From contig CAMPDV010002111.1 of assembly GCA_946699065.1 (NCBI GenBank), forward strand, positions 1 to 64,000: DNA of 64,000 bases, given 5' to 3'. The position numbers and the translations under genes were made by a program. The stretch's first letter is position 1, and each line of letters opens with the position of its first letter. The DNA is from Loxodes magnus (Eukaryota; Ciliophora; Karyorelictea; Loxodida; Loxodidae). Below the pieces are notes generated by a model. That model was given only the letters and a program-made list of their open reading frames with translations. It was not told the origin of the DNA and ran no database searches. Positions 39,821 to 48,959 of the stretch are shown here, piece after piece.

Positions 39821-40070
39821 TTTATTTTTATAACTAAGTTAAAAGTTAAAAAAATAAATGTATATATTAGTACGAAAATTTAAATTAAATAACAAAGAAA
39901 AATTTGGAAAATAAAATTTATGAAGTAATTAATGTATTTTACTTTAAAAAAGATGTGAAAATATTAATATAATTAATAACTTTCTAATGCAATTTTTTTT
40001 AATATAAATTTTTTATATCTTTTTTTGTTATTTTTATAGTATGCATTTTATTATTATATATATACAAAAA

Positions 40071-40798
40071 ATGGCAACTAAAAAATAACAATCTCCATAT
40101 TAGACTAATCAAATATAATAAGAAATATAAATTGATCTTTAACATCTATAAAACGAAAATCTTAAATTCCATCAGGTAGTCTAAGAACTGCCAAGATAAT
40201 TATGTGTTCTAATTTAGCGAGTAACTAACTAAAACAGGAAAACATTCTATTTAAATAAGATATCGTAAGTAGACCTTCTGATCGGCAAATATACTCATTA
40301 ATCCAGCAGACTGAATAAAAATTACAACAAATAAATTACGAAAAGAATCAGGAAATTCAAATTAAGATAAACTATGATCCCATGGATGTAGAGACAGAGA
40401 GAGAAGAAATAAGATATCCATTGATTTATACATAAAGAAAACCGATAATAAGGTGCTGATACTGCAAGAAAATAGATCACAAGGTAAGAAACTGTTGGGA
40501 ATTTTTGGAAAAAGGGAAAACATAAGAACGAAAGACATTAAATAAAATATTTGGAATATACTGCACAAAATAAACAAAATTATATAGAAGAAAAGAACAA
40601 TAAATCATTCAAGAATACTAATGGAAACAAGAGAATAGAACAAAAGACAATATGGATTTTATGTAGGAAAGCTTATGAAAGAAGGTCTCAGTGAAAGCAA
40701 GGGAAAGAGAGAAATAATTCAAGTTACTCCGAACAACTAGATTTCTGATGAGAAAAACTTGTGCAAACTCCAATTTTGCGATTACCAAATAAAGGTGA
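40071..40798 (+). CDS. gag/ORF1-like protein with CCHC knuckle, one frameshift
   Basis: The start is ATG 40071, MATKKQQSPYQTNQ (type II N-terminus). A Gln/Glu/Leu-rich coiled-coil region follows, then DPMDVE (40389-40406), then the knuckle CWYCKKIDHKVRNC (40454-40495, CX2CX4HX4C). The knuckle's first Trp is a TGA codon. The post-knuckle box is GIYCTKQTKLYRRK, and the frame ends with TGA at 40796-40798 inside hairpin B. One +1 shift near 40215 is needed to join the N-terminal and C-terminal frames; otherwise all TAA/TAG read as Gln. By analogy with LINE ORF1/gag it would bind nucleic acid in a ribonucleoprotein. No RT follows; the next element starts about 50 bases later. Confidence 0.75.
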
Positions 40799-40845
40799 AA
40801 TCACTTGAATAAATTATTTTATGTTATGTTATTATATATATACAA
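40778..40845 (+). repeat. Hairpin B and TTATT-rich tail
   Basis: GCGATTACC, loop AAATAAA, GGTGAAATC: GATT pairs with AATC and ACC with GGT. The 5' arm here reads GATTACC where other copies have TGATGAxCC, so the usual stop is lost and the frame ends at TGA in the 3' arm. The tail TTGAATAAATTATTTTATG leads into TTATTATATATATACAAAAA, the same sequence that precedes the ATG at 40071. Confidence 0.65.
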
Positions 40846-40848
40846 AAA

Positions 40849-41012
40849 ACGGCTGACTTCAAGAAAGGTTTTTTTACCACTTCCTCAGAGTAGGAGATAA
40901 AACCTGAAGCATCATCTCTAACCACGTCTTAGCTTTAACTAATCCACTCTTCTTCCTAAGATTTATTAGATCCTCAGAAAATAATTTTTGAAAACCTCTA
41001 AAAAATACTAAA
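40849..41012 (+). pseudogene. gag N-terminal exon-like fragment, left of the LINE insertion
   Basis: The type I N-terminus reads TADFKKGFFTTSSEQ, with ATG changed to ACG at 40849-40851, then a Ser/Gln-rich stretch and IIFENLQKILN, where the LINE tail begins. It matches MVEGFKKGFYTTS of the copy at 48.7 kb. The remaining coil and knuckle resume at 43108. Confidence 0.65.
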
Positions 41013-41045
41013 TGATAAATAAATAAAATAAATAAATTTGATTAT

Positions 41046-41078
41046 AGAGCGCGTAGCACTTCGTTGGTGTGCAGCTTT
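41046..41078 (-). repeat. Hairpin A of the minus-strand LINE
   Basis: The minus strand reads AAAAGCTGCACACC, loop AACGA, AGTGCTACGCGCTCT. It lies 13 bases after the RT stop codon and directly before the AT-repeat tail. Confidence 0.8.
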
Positions 41079-41090
41079 TTAATAAATGTT

Positions 41091-43106
41091 TCAATACATG
41101 TCTGTTTCTTCAAGTAAGCCTTCAGGTAATAAAAATTCTTCTCTTATTAGTTCCATATCTTCATCATTTTCTTCTTCAATATCTCTTGTTCTTCTGTCTT
41201 CTATCTATCTACGTTTTATTGCTTCTTTGTTACAAGCGTCCATTATTTTTTTTTACATACTTTGCTAATTTTCGTTTCTAATTCTTTTCTTCTTAATCAA
41301 GCTTTTATAAACTCATAAAAACTATCCTTTTCCTGCTCTATAATCTTTTCCTATTTCTTTTTTTCATTCAATTTTCTTTTCTAAGTATCCTTTTTTTCTT
41401 TTTTCTAATATGTTTTTGATATAATCTTTTATTATCAAGTCAGTTTTAGCTCTTTTTTACTCTTCTTAGGTTCTAATGAATTTTTCGAATTTTGCCGTAC
41501 CTCATATTATATCAAATAGTTCCATTCCTTGTCTTTCTACTCCTATTGTTCTTAACTTTCTAATACATATTTATCTACTTTCTTTGTATTCTGAGCATTT
41601 TTCTATGATATGCCTTTCGTTTTCTCTTGCATCATTACAGAAAGGGCATTTGCTTGTCGCAACTAGGTGTCTTTCTTTTAAACAATCCTGGCTCCCATTA
41701 CATCTCGTTCTTATTCTAAATATGTAGCATATTTCTTCTTTTCTATTTTGATTGTATCTCAGGTAGTTGGGTGGTCCTACTACATATTCATCAAATCATG
41801 TTTTTCTATACTGTAGAGTTGTTATCATTTACTCCATTCTTTCTCTATCTTCTATGTATACTCTATGTTCTCAAATTGCACGATTAATGTTTTTCTTCCC
41901 TTCTTGATTATTATTACCATCATCTATAAATATATTTTTGTCTTCAATTTTTAATTCTAATTTTATTGTCGTGCAGTATTGTTCAAAAATAAAGTTCTCT
42001 TCTTTACTTAGGACAAACATTAATCCATCTACTGTTTTTCCTTAGTTACCTATTAGTCTACCTCTTAATCTCAGCGTTTTCTGCCATAGGTAATGTTTAA
42101 ATTTCATAAACTGTAACTCGTATTCTAGCATCTCATTTTATACTTAGAAAGGGACATCTATGATTGCTCGTAAAGATCTTCTCTATATTATTTCTAATTG
42201 TTCCATCACTTATTTTCCTACAAATTATTCACAATATGGGATAACTTCTGTCCCATAGCTGAATACTGAGCTTAGGAACGTTTTTATCATTATTCCTGCA
42301 TTATATGGTGTTAATCCCTTATTCATTGTTATTTTACCCAGTATTCATGTTTACATCTTTTATGCTGCTTCTAGTTTGTTCTCCATGTGTTTTTCAAAGT
42401 TGATAGTTTCTTCTATTATATGCCCTAAGTACTAAAAGGACGTTACTCTTTTGATTCTTAAGTTTCCCACCTCAATAGTATTGTCTATATTTTCTCAATT
42501 TCTATTTTCTGCTGCTTTTCATATCATTCATTTTGTTTTATCTGCAATTTCCAGTTTGTATTTTTCTGCCCATGAGGTTAAATTTTTGATTACTTCCTCT
42601 AATTATTCTCATTCACTTATTAAGGCTAGGTCATCTGCATATGCAAAACATCCTGCATATATTTCTTGTGTTCATCCCTCTTAGTTTTTAAAGTCTATCG
42701 TAATTCCTAGCTTTTAATCTTCCAAGCTATGGAGAAGTCTTGCTATTATTAAGTTAAATAGTCTTGGCGACGTTATGCTTCCCTGTTTTAGTCCTTTATT
42801 TGTCGCGAATGATTTTGCTATTTATTCATTGATTTTAAGTTTAATTTCTTCTTCACAGTAGAAGTTTGCTAGGAGTTTAATTATCTATTCCGGTACTTTT
42901 AGATCGTTTAGGATTTATCATATATCTTTTCTTTGCACCGAGTCGTACGCTTTCTTAATATCAGCAAATATTACGAAAAAATCTTTTTTGTTCCGTATTG
43001 ATCATTCCTATACTGTTCTTAGGTTGAAAATTTATAGTGAGCATGATTTTCCTTTTTTAAAGCCATATTAATATTCGCTTTCATCATTATGCAGATATCC
43101 TTATAG
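41091..43106 (-). CDS. LINE-type reverse transcriptase, 5'-truncated (about 672 codons)
   Basis: Minus strand, open throughout with TAA/TAG=Gln and TGA=Trp. Domains in order: YQYGFKKGKSCSLQIFNLR (finger motif, typical QxGFRKGxS), FFVIFADIKKAYDSV (palm motif A with catalytic Asp), KGLKQGSITSPRLFNL (motif B), FAYADDLALIS (motif C with the Asp pair), FQYLGHII (motif E region). A C-terminal CPFCNDARENERHIIEKC zinc motif and a charged tail follow. The terminal TGA is 41091-41093, 13 bases before hairpin A. It lacks the N-terminal endonuclease region. The DNA would be copied by target-primed reverse transcription; the element class (LINE/non-LTR) is established by these motifs, the clade is not assigned. 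Confidence 0.9.
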
Positions 43107-43107
43107 T

Positions 43108-43789
43108 TGCTAGAAAATTCATGCATAATAACGAACTTTCCATACAGCTTAATTCACTGAAAGAATAAATCTAATGCCTGATCAATAACGTGAATACGCT
43201 AAGATAAGAAAATAGTAACTACAAGACTGAACTCAGCAATCATCCTTAGTTATTAGAATTTAACTAGAGAATCAAGCAGACAGAAGAAAAATTAAACTAA
43301 TTCGCTGAGATTACTGAGAGTCTGTTTCTAAAAAATCTCTCTCACAACGATCCTATGGATATAGAGCCAGCAATTCAACCAGCAAAAAGAAATAGAATGA
43401 AGGAAAAACCTAAATGCTGGTTCTGCAGAAAACTTGGTCATTTTGTAAGACAATGCTGGAAATATTAAAATAAACAAAATGAAGCGAATAAAAGAATTTA
43501 AAAAACATTGAATAAATTAAGCAGATTGTATGTTACTCAAGAGGGTAAAATTTATAGACTTAAGATAACAAACGTAAAAAATTAGTAAATTGGTCCTGAA
43601 GAAAATATATGATTTAGACCCTAGTAAATAATTGGAAAAGAACTAGATTTTAACCAAACTCCTACAATAAATCTAGAGAAAAAAGTAATAGTCGATATGT
43701 AATAATGAAGCATAAGACAGAAGAAGACTATGAAGAATATATCCAGAATACTTTTTTTTAAGCATTTATAAACATTATATCAGTGATGA
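43108..43789 (+). CDS. gag/ORF1-like protein C-terminal part, intact frame to TGATGA
   Basis: Continuation of the interrupted gag. It has a coiled-coil stretch (LNSLKEQIQCLINNV and NTLRQENSNYKTEL), then HNDPMDIEPAI (PMDIE box), then CCHC knuckle CWFCRKLGHFVRQC (43415-43456, here with TGG for Trp). The post-knuckle box RLYVTQEGKIYRLK follows. The frame is open without shifts to tandem TGA TGA at 43784-43789 in hairpin B. TAA/TAG Gln codons are frequent and one internal TGA reads as Trp (NIWFRP). It is homologous to the copy at 40071 over coil, box and knuckle. The role is inferred as an RNA-binding gag-like protein. Confidence 0.8.
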
Positions 43790-43838
43790 TCCTAATGAAA
43801 GGTGGTATCACTTTAATTTATTATTATTATTATTATAT
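43782..43838 (+). repeat. Hairpin B and (ATT)n tail
   Basis: AGTGATGATCCT and AGGTGGTATCACT form the stem (AGTGAT with ATCACT, CCT with AGG) around AATGAA. It is followed by TTAATTTATTATTATTATT, and the next gag element begins immediately (ATG 43850). The 5' arm carries the tandem stop of the gag frame. Confidence 0.8.
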
Positions 43839-43849
43839 TAAAAAAAAAT

Positions 43850-44708
43850 ATGGTAGAAGGTTTCAAAAATGGCTTCTATACCACCTCTTTCTAAGCTAAA
43901 AGGAAGAGAGGAAGCAGGAAACCTAAATTTCTAAACACCACACATCATCTTCCAAAACCTAACCTTCTTCTTAAACCATACAGGAGCAACTCTAAACAAC
44001 ACCCCCTTGACAACCCTAGAAACACTAACATGCAACAATATCGACTGAGGACCTTCCCAAGAAGCAAAAGATTAGTAACTTTCAGGCCTAGATTAGGACA
44101 TTCAACCCCTACATGGACCTCGGAGATCTCAATAAAGAACAAATCTTAGGAATGACGATGGAGGAAATGGCTAAGCTTATCTTAGCATTAATAGGAAAAA
44201 TAAAGATCTGGAAAAACAGATTGAAGAACTAACTTAAGAAAAGCAAGAGCATTTAGAAGATGAGGAAACCCATGCACCTAGAAACTTAAACCAGGCTGCA
44301 ATGAATATCAGAATTGACGAATTCGATAGGCAGCTGGAACAATTATACGAATTGAATGAAAATATTAATATTAAATTGGAAAAATTAGAGACAAGTGTAA
44401 AATAATAGGCTATGCAATCTATCCCAATGGAGATCGAATAAGAGAATAATAAGCCAATTGAGCAAACTAAAGAGAAATATTTTAGGAAAAAATGTTACAT
44501 CTGCAAGAGAACAGACCACCTATGGAGACGATGCTGGAAGAGAAAGAAGATTTAGTAGAAAATATGGAATAACCTAACCAAATTTTACCCAACCAAGAAT
44601 GGAGAAATTTATAAGAAGAAAGAAGGCTATATGAAGAGACAACCATTCCGAAAAATTGACAGTGAAGGGAGGAGAAGACCACCTAGAGATCAAGTTCCTA
44701 TTGGTTGA
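43850..44708 (+). CDS. gag/ORF1-like protein with CCHC knuckle, frameshifted N-terminus
   Basis: The start is ATG 43850, MVEGFKNGFYTTSF (type I). The N-terminal region is basic and Pro-rich, then ILGMTMEEMAKLILALI near 44150. A one-base shift near 44190 leads to a long coil (DLEKQIEELTQEKQEHLEDE, then FDRQLEQLYELNENINIKLE). SIPMEIEQ is the PMDIE-like box. The knuckle CYICKRTDHLWRRC is at 44493-44534 and the post-knuckle box is KFYPTKNGEIYKKK. The frame ends at TGA 44706-44708 in the 3' hairpin. The Trp of HLWRRC is TGG here but TGA in the copy at 56.9 kb, direct evidence for TGA=Trp. It lies head-to-tail between two other gag elements. Confidence 0.75.
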
Positions 44709-44775
44709 ATAGGGAAGTAGGAAGCTCTTAAGTAGACGATTCTTCTTCAACACTTTAATTTAATTTAATGTTATT
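44704..44775 (+). repeat. 3' hairpin (GTTGAA/TTCAAC) and TTAAT-rich tail
   Basis: GTTGAA (44704-44709) pairs with TTCAAC (44746-44751), followed by ACTTTAATTTAATTTAATG and TTATTATG. This is the position of hairpin B, with the same ACTTTAAT start of the tail but a different stem; the relic at 19.7 kb has the same GTTGA/TCAAC pair. The stop TGA lies in the 5' arm. Confidence 0.55.
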
Positions 44776-44788
44776 ATGTTATGAAAAA

Positions 44789-45060
44789 ATGGAAGATAGC
44801 TTCAAAGAGTGTTGTTTTATTATCTTCTAAAAGTAGGAGAGAAAGCAAGATGTGCAAAATAACTGCTATAAACCTTCTTACTAAAATGTCTAAAAAAAGC
44901 TTAAATAAAAACTGGAAAGAGACAGAAACAAACGACTGCAATTTCTAAAGCAGATTAAAAGAATATAAAATAATAGGAAATCGTCATGCATGTAACAGTA
45001 TATGTGTTTGACTTTTGAATAGATATTGTGAACTTGATTAAGTAGTAATGATAGTAGTTA
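44789..45060 (+). pseudogene. gag N-terminal fragment, 3'-truncated
   Basis: ATG 44789 begins MEDSFKECCFIIFQKQE, a divergent type I N-terminus placed directly after the tail of the preceding gag element. The frame continues Lys/Gln/Arg-rich for about 80 codons to a TGA near 45030, and no coil, box or knuckle can be recognised further on. It is the last member of the head-to-tail series that begins at 40071. Confidence 0.5.
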
Positions 45061-45064
45061 ATCA

Positions 45065-47155
45065 TCAAAAAAATTATAGAAATTGATAAATGTTAATTTT
45101 AAGGAAAAATAAAAAAATGGAGAAATAGGAAGTGATCTGATACATTACTTTAGAACTGGATATAATATCTACTATATTGTGGGAAGAAAAATTTAAAGAA
45201 ATCTTGAATTTCCAAATTTGCGAAACAAGATATTCAAATACTTTTATTTAAAAAACAAGGATTGTGAACACCTGTCTTTAGGAAACTGTTAAAATTTACA
45301 ATAAAAAGCAAAAAATAAAATAAATACAATGATAAGCTCAACCTTTAAGACAGATATTATTTTAACGAGAATTCCCATTATATTTGACGAGAAATTGATA
45401 AATTTGAACATATTCTGGATTGTTATTGTTATATAGACAATGCGGGAATGGATAATAGCAAAGATTGGCTAATGCGATATTAGAAGACGAAATTCAAAGC
45501 AGCAATAGCTGCTCGTAAAAAAAATTTTGTTTAAAACAAGAGAATGTTTTTGAAATATTTCATAAAAGATTATTATGATAAATTACTTGTGTATTGGTTT
45601 AAAATTTTGCTATTATCCTTGTTTTGCGATTATTCTTAACAAATATTTACTTTTCATTTATATTAGATTTATCATTAAAAGATACTTTGCCTTATTTAGT
45701 TGTAAATATTTATGTTTTATCTTCAATATTAATATCTCCGTTATTTATATTGGTTTATTTATATCCCTCTAATTTTTAATTCATTTTAATATCGAATCTT
45801 TTTTAATCAATATAATTATTAGTTTTAGTTAAAATTTTAGGTTTCAAAAATTCTTCTAAGCTTGAAAGATCTTACTCCATTTTTCTATTTTAATTATATT
45901 TAAATAAAAAATTTTAACTTGTACTTCACTAAAAAAATGAAACACAAAAATTAATTGTTTATTTTTATTTTAAAATTTATATTAATTTACTTTGATAATT
46001 TCTAATAAATACTTAATAAAATTTTAAAGTAAAAATGATGAAAAATTTAATTTTTTATTTATAATGGAAAAAGTAAAATAAATTATTAAGTTGATAAAAA
46101 AGGAATTTTTGTACTAGAATTTAATAAAAATTAACTTTTAGTTTTTTAAGCAATCTTTTAGAATTTACTCAAAGTAGAGTTAGGGAATATTTAATTTTCT
46201 GGAAGATAAAAATCTATGTAATTTATATAAATCAAATATTTTTATAAAATTACATTTAATAAATTTCAAACGAAGAATGATGTTATAATTTATTTTGAAA
46301 AACGTTAATATGAAATTTTAAGAAGAAAACTCTTTAAATTGAAATTTAATTAATTAATTATTAATTTTTATAATGTAAAGCGTTAATCCAAAAGCTTATT
46401 TGTAAGAAAGCTAATGTTAATTTTCGTAGTGCTGATTAAATAATTTTTTAAATTTAATTTCTTTTATCGAAATAACATGAACTTTTTCCTAAGTTTTAAA
46501 ATTATTATTTCAATTAAATAAGAAATAAAAAATAAATAAAATTAAACTTTATCTGGATAGGTTAAGAGTAAATTTATAATTAGCAATGATTTAATAAAAT
46601 AGAATTAAATTGAAATAACAAATAATATTTTAGTTCTTCTTAAGATTTTTTAAACTTGTGATTTTGTTTAAAATAAAGTATTTTATTAAAAGTTTTTATT
46701 TAAAATATTTTAATTAAAAAAATAAGCAATTGTAAAATTGTTTTTTTCTAATAGTACATTCAATAATCTGAAAATAAAGAGAAATATTTAATTTAAATAT
46801 TTATTGCTTAATTAAAAAAGTTAATTTGAGAATCTTTCATTTATTAAGCTTAAAAATGAGATGAATAATACAACTAATTTATATTAAAAATAAATTAAAT
46901 TTTAAGTATATTTTATGCTTAAATTGATAAATTAATTAATAATTAAATTTAATTTTTAATTCAATCTAATGAAAATAATTTATTTTTAAGAACTAATTAT
47001 CTTTTATAAATTAAACTCTCCAAAGACTTTATAAATATATTGTATGCATTCAATTAAGAATCAAATTCTGCTTCAATGTATATTTTTAATTATTTTAAAA
47101 TAAACTATATTTATTAATAAAATTCCTTAAAGTAAATTATTTGCATGATATATAA
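45065..47155. other. AT-rich sequence; unassigned patch at 45.1-45.5 kb
   Basis: The first 450 bases are moderately complex and read open in several plus-strand frames, for example HILDCYCYIDNAGMDNSK near 45.42 kb, but no family is recognised and a single frame cannot be chosen. The remainder is low-complexity AT-rich DNA. Confidence 0.4.
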
Positions 47156-47159
47156 AATG

Positions 47160-47590
47160 GATGTCGGTTGCGATCATAGAACTAGTAGGTAATCTGCTGC
47201 AGTATATACTACATTGCGAGTGATCTCGCGCTAGATACCACCACGGAAAAGGGTGGATAAACTCAGTTGAGACATGCCTAACTTACCCCGAGGGTTCTCT
47301 CTAGCAGTATGAAAGTTTGACTGTCGGGCCTTCTAATTAATGACTTAATAACTAATTTTTATTTGGACTTTATTCAAGAAGACCGGATTATTTGATTCAA
47401 GATTCGAGAATAATTTTTAATAAGTAGATTCCCCATTTGGAGAAGCTGAAAAGACTCATTAGACAGCTAGAATGACAACAAGAAGTATGATAAGACTTTT
47501 TTATATTAAATATTAGTATTGAAAGAGCTGTGCGCCAGCAAGGTGCTATGCACTCTATAATCATATTTATTTATTTAATTTATCTTGTCT
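47160..47590 (+). mobile_element. SINE-like element ending in hairpin A
   Basis: Shares its 5' block (CTAGTAGGTAATCTGCTGCA, then the GCGAG-TGAT-CTCGC stem) and 3' block (AGATTCCCCATTTGGAGAAG) with the minus-strand element at 18424-18812. Here the 3' end is hairpin A (47524-47556: AGAGCTGTGCGCC, loop AGCA, AGGTGCTATGCACTCT) plus ATCATATTTATTTATTTAAT. The body shows no recognisable ORF. A non-autonomous element using the LINE's 3' structure is the likely reading. An internal Pol III promoter could not be confirmed. It abuts the 3' side of the minus-strand gag copy. Confidence 0.7.
47524..47556 (+). repeat. Hairpin A of the SINE-like element
   Basis: Stem AGAGC/GCACTCT region and GCGCC/GGTGC region around a short loop, followed by an ATTT-type tail. 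It is the same terminus as the LINE copies but attached to an unrelated body. Confidence 0.75.
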
Positions 47591-47789
47591 CACCCAATTT
47601 TTTATCTTGCACTTGAAAAATTCAATTTTCTTCTTCGATTGTCTGAACTCTTTTTCTTTCCATTTGTTATCTTATTATATTTCTAAATTTTCCGCTCAAG
47701 TGAAATTCTACATCTTCAATATGGTTTCAATTTTTTTTTTTTTGTATTTATTCTTCTTCCAATGTTTGGATTCTATGAATCAGTTTTCA

Positions 47790-48722
47790 CATAAAGCTTA
47801 GCATCTGAGTTAAATTCATGCTTTTTATAGTTTTCTTTTCCAATCTAATCTGTTTTAACTTTCAACCTCGTGTTCACAGGACCAGTTTGATAACCTGGCT
47901 GGAACCAGCTCCCTTCAGGACTCTTTCTTCAGTCGCCTTAGATTGTATTCCACTTCGGTTTATAGATTTGACCTCCTGACGGATAAAATTAGTTACAGAA
48001 TTCTCGTCTAATCTTATCCTAATATTAGTACTATTATTTTTCTTATTATTTTCTATTCCAGTACTATTATTTAATTAATTTCAATTTCTAACATTGTCTA
48101 TATTTATGTCCAGTTTGTTTGCATACAAAACATCTTGGTTTATTCCTAATTCATTTCTTGTCTGGACTCCTCGGTAAATTAATAGCTCCTTCTATGTCCA
48201 TTGTATCTTGAATTGTCTACTGTTGCTACTTGCTGTTCTCTTCAAGCACAGTTGTTCTCTGTAGCAATCCCATTTCCCTGAAGAAAGTGTTTTGCTCTCG
48301 ATCGTAGACTTCCCAGAAGCTTTCTTTCCATTCCTTGAGCTCAGTAACTTGATTTTTAGAGTTCTATTCTCTAATCGTAGCTTCTTTACTTCCTCCTTCA
48401 GGTCAGAGAATGCGCCTAAAATTTATGCCTATTCTTCCTGGAACTGTGGTATCGCAAACTCTCGCACAGCTGCTGCTTCTTGCGTCTCCAGCACCTTTCT
48501 AGGTCCTTCCTCTTCAGTTGGTGTCATCGATGTAGCCTTTTGGCGCTTTTGTCCCATCTTTTAAGTTGATCTGGAAGTTCCTAGCTGAGTCTATTATTCT
48601 TGAAGGTTTTGAGAAGAAGATTATTTCTAGGAAGAAGACGTGTTAGTTAGAGATGAGGGTTCTTACTTTCTCTCCCCTTTTTAGGAGGTGGTATAAAAGC
48701 CTTTCTTGAACCCTTCTACCAT
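47790..48722 (-). CDS. Best-preserved minus-strand gag/ORF1-like protein
   Basis: The ATG is at 48722 (minus), MVEGFKKGFYTTSQKGERK. A Ser/Thr/Gln-rich linker is followed by ILGAFSDLKEEVKKLRLEN (coil) and, after one frameshift near 48355, by VTELKEWKESFWEVYDRE. Then IQDTMDIEGAI (PMDIE-like box), knuckle CFVCKQTGHKYRQC (first Cys 48130-48132, last 48091-48093) and QFYPSGGQIYKPK (post-knuckle box). The frame stays open well beyond this through GSWFQPGYQTGPVNTR to a long poly-T run near 47.73 kb. Codons in the N-terminal half are unusually GC-rich for the window. The true stop was not located, and no 3' hairpin is visible before the SINE. Confidence 0.75.
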
Positions 48723-48724
48723 TT

Positions 48725-48950
48725 TATTTTTTATCTGTTTTAACTTTAAAGCAGCTTATTCCGAGTTATTAACCTTAATACTTTCATTTTAATTTTTTTG
48801 GTGGAATTTTTAATGTCTTTCGTCTAGTTTTCTTGTAGGTGGTAGGTTATGAGAGTACGACGCCTATGGAGGTTTTTATAGTCTGGCCCTTTTACTTTGA
48901 GTCTTGCCTTCCTTCCCTCCTCCTTTCCAAAAAGAATTTCTCCTTTCCAT
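48725..48950 (-). pseudogene. Possible gag N-terminal fragment abutting the next gag element
   Basis: A minus-strand frame from ATG 48950 reads MERRNSFWKGGGKEGKTQ, then PPTRKLDERH, and runs without interruption into the ATG of the gag copy at 48722. Its higher GC and basic composition resemble the gag type I N-terminus. If so, it is a 3'-truncated element directly upstream of another one, as at 56.13 kb. Similarity is weak, so this is tentative. Confidence 0.35.
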
Positions 48951-48959
48951 TTTAACTAT

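Larger units (their letters stand above)
41013..43107 (-). mobile_element. Young 5'-truncated LINE copy
   Basis: Minus strand. The 3' end is at left: a TAAATAAATAAAATAAATAA-type tail (41014-41036) and hairpin A (41046-41078), followed by the RT frame. It is almost identical to the plus-strand copy at 61.2-63.1 kb over their shared 1.9 kb (only scattered single differences seen) and reaches about 210 bases further 5'. The right edge is set where the interrupted gag coil resumes, near 43107; both readings overlap there by a few tens of bases. No clear target-site duplication was seen. Confidence 0.85.
40846..43838 (+). mobile_element. gag-only retroelement interrupted by a LINE
   Basis: This element runs from TACAAAAAACGGC at 40841 to hairpin B and an (ATT)n tail ending at about 43838. 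It is split by the minus-strand LINE copy at 41013-43107. Removing the LINE leaves roughly 0.9 kb, the usual length of the gag-only family. It sits head-to-tail between the gag elements at 40071 and 43850. Confidence 0.65.

Noticed and set aside
41476..41727. Standard-code ORFs on the strand opposite the RT, duplicated at 62356-62607
   Set aside because: They are antisense shadows of the RT frame. They are duplicated only because the LINE is, and they disappear as meaningful units once the correct code is used.
45400..45540. Frame with HILDCYCYIDNAGMDNSK as a host gene
   Set aside because: Several other frames in the same place are equally open and protein-like, no family is recognised, and it sits just after a truncated gag fragment.
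47160..47240. Resemblance of the SINE 5' end (TTGCGATCATA) to the start of 5S rRNA
   Set aside because: Only about ten bases agree; the internal 5S control regions and fold are not present.
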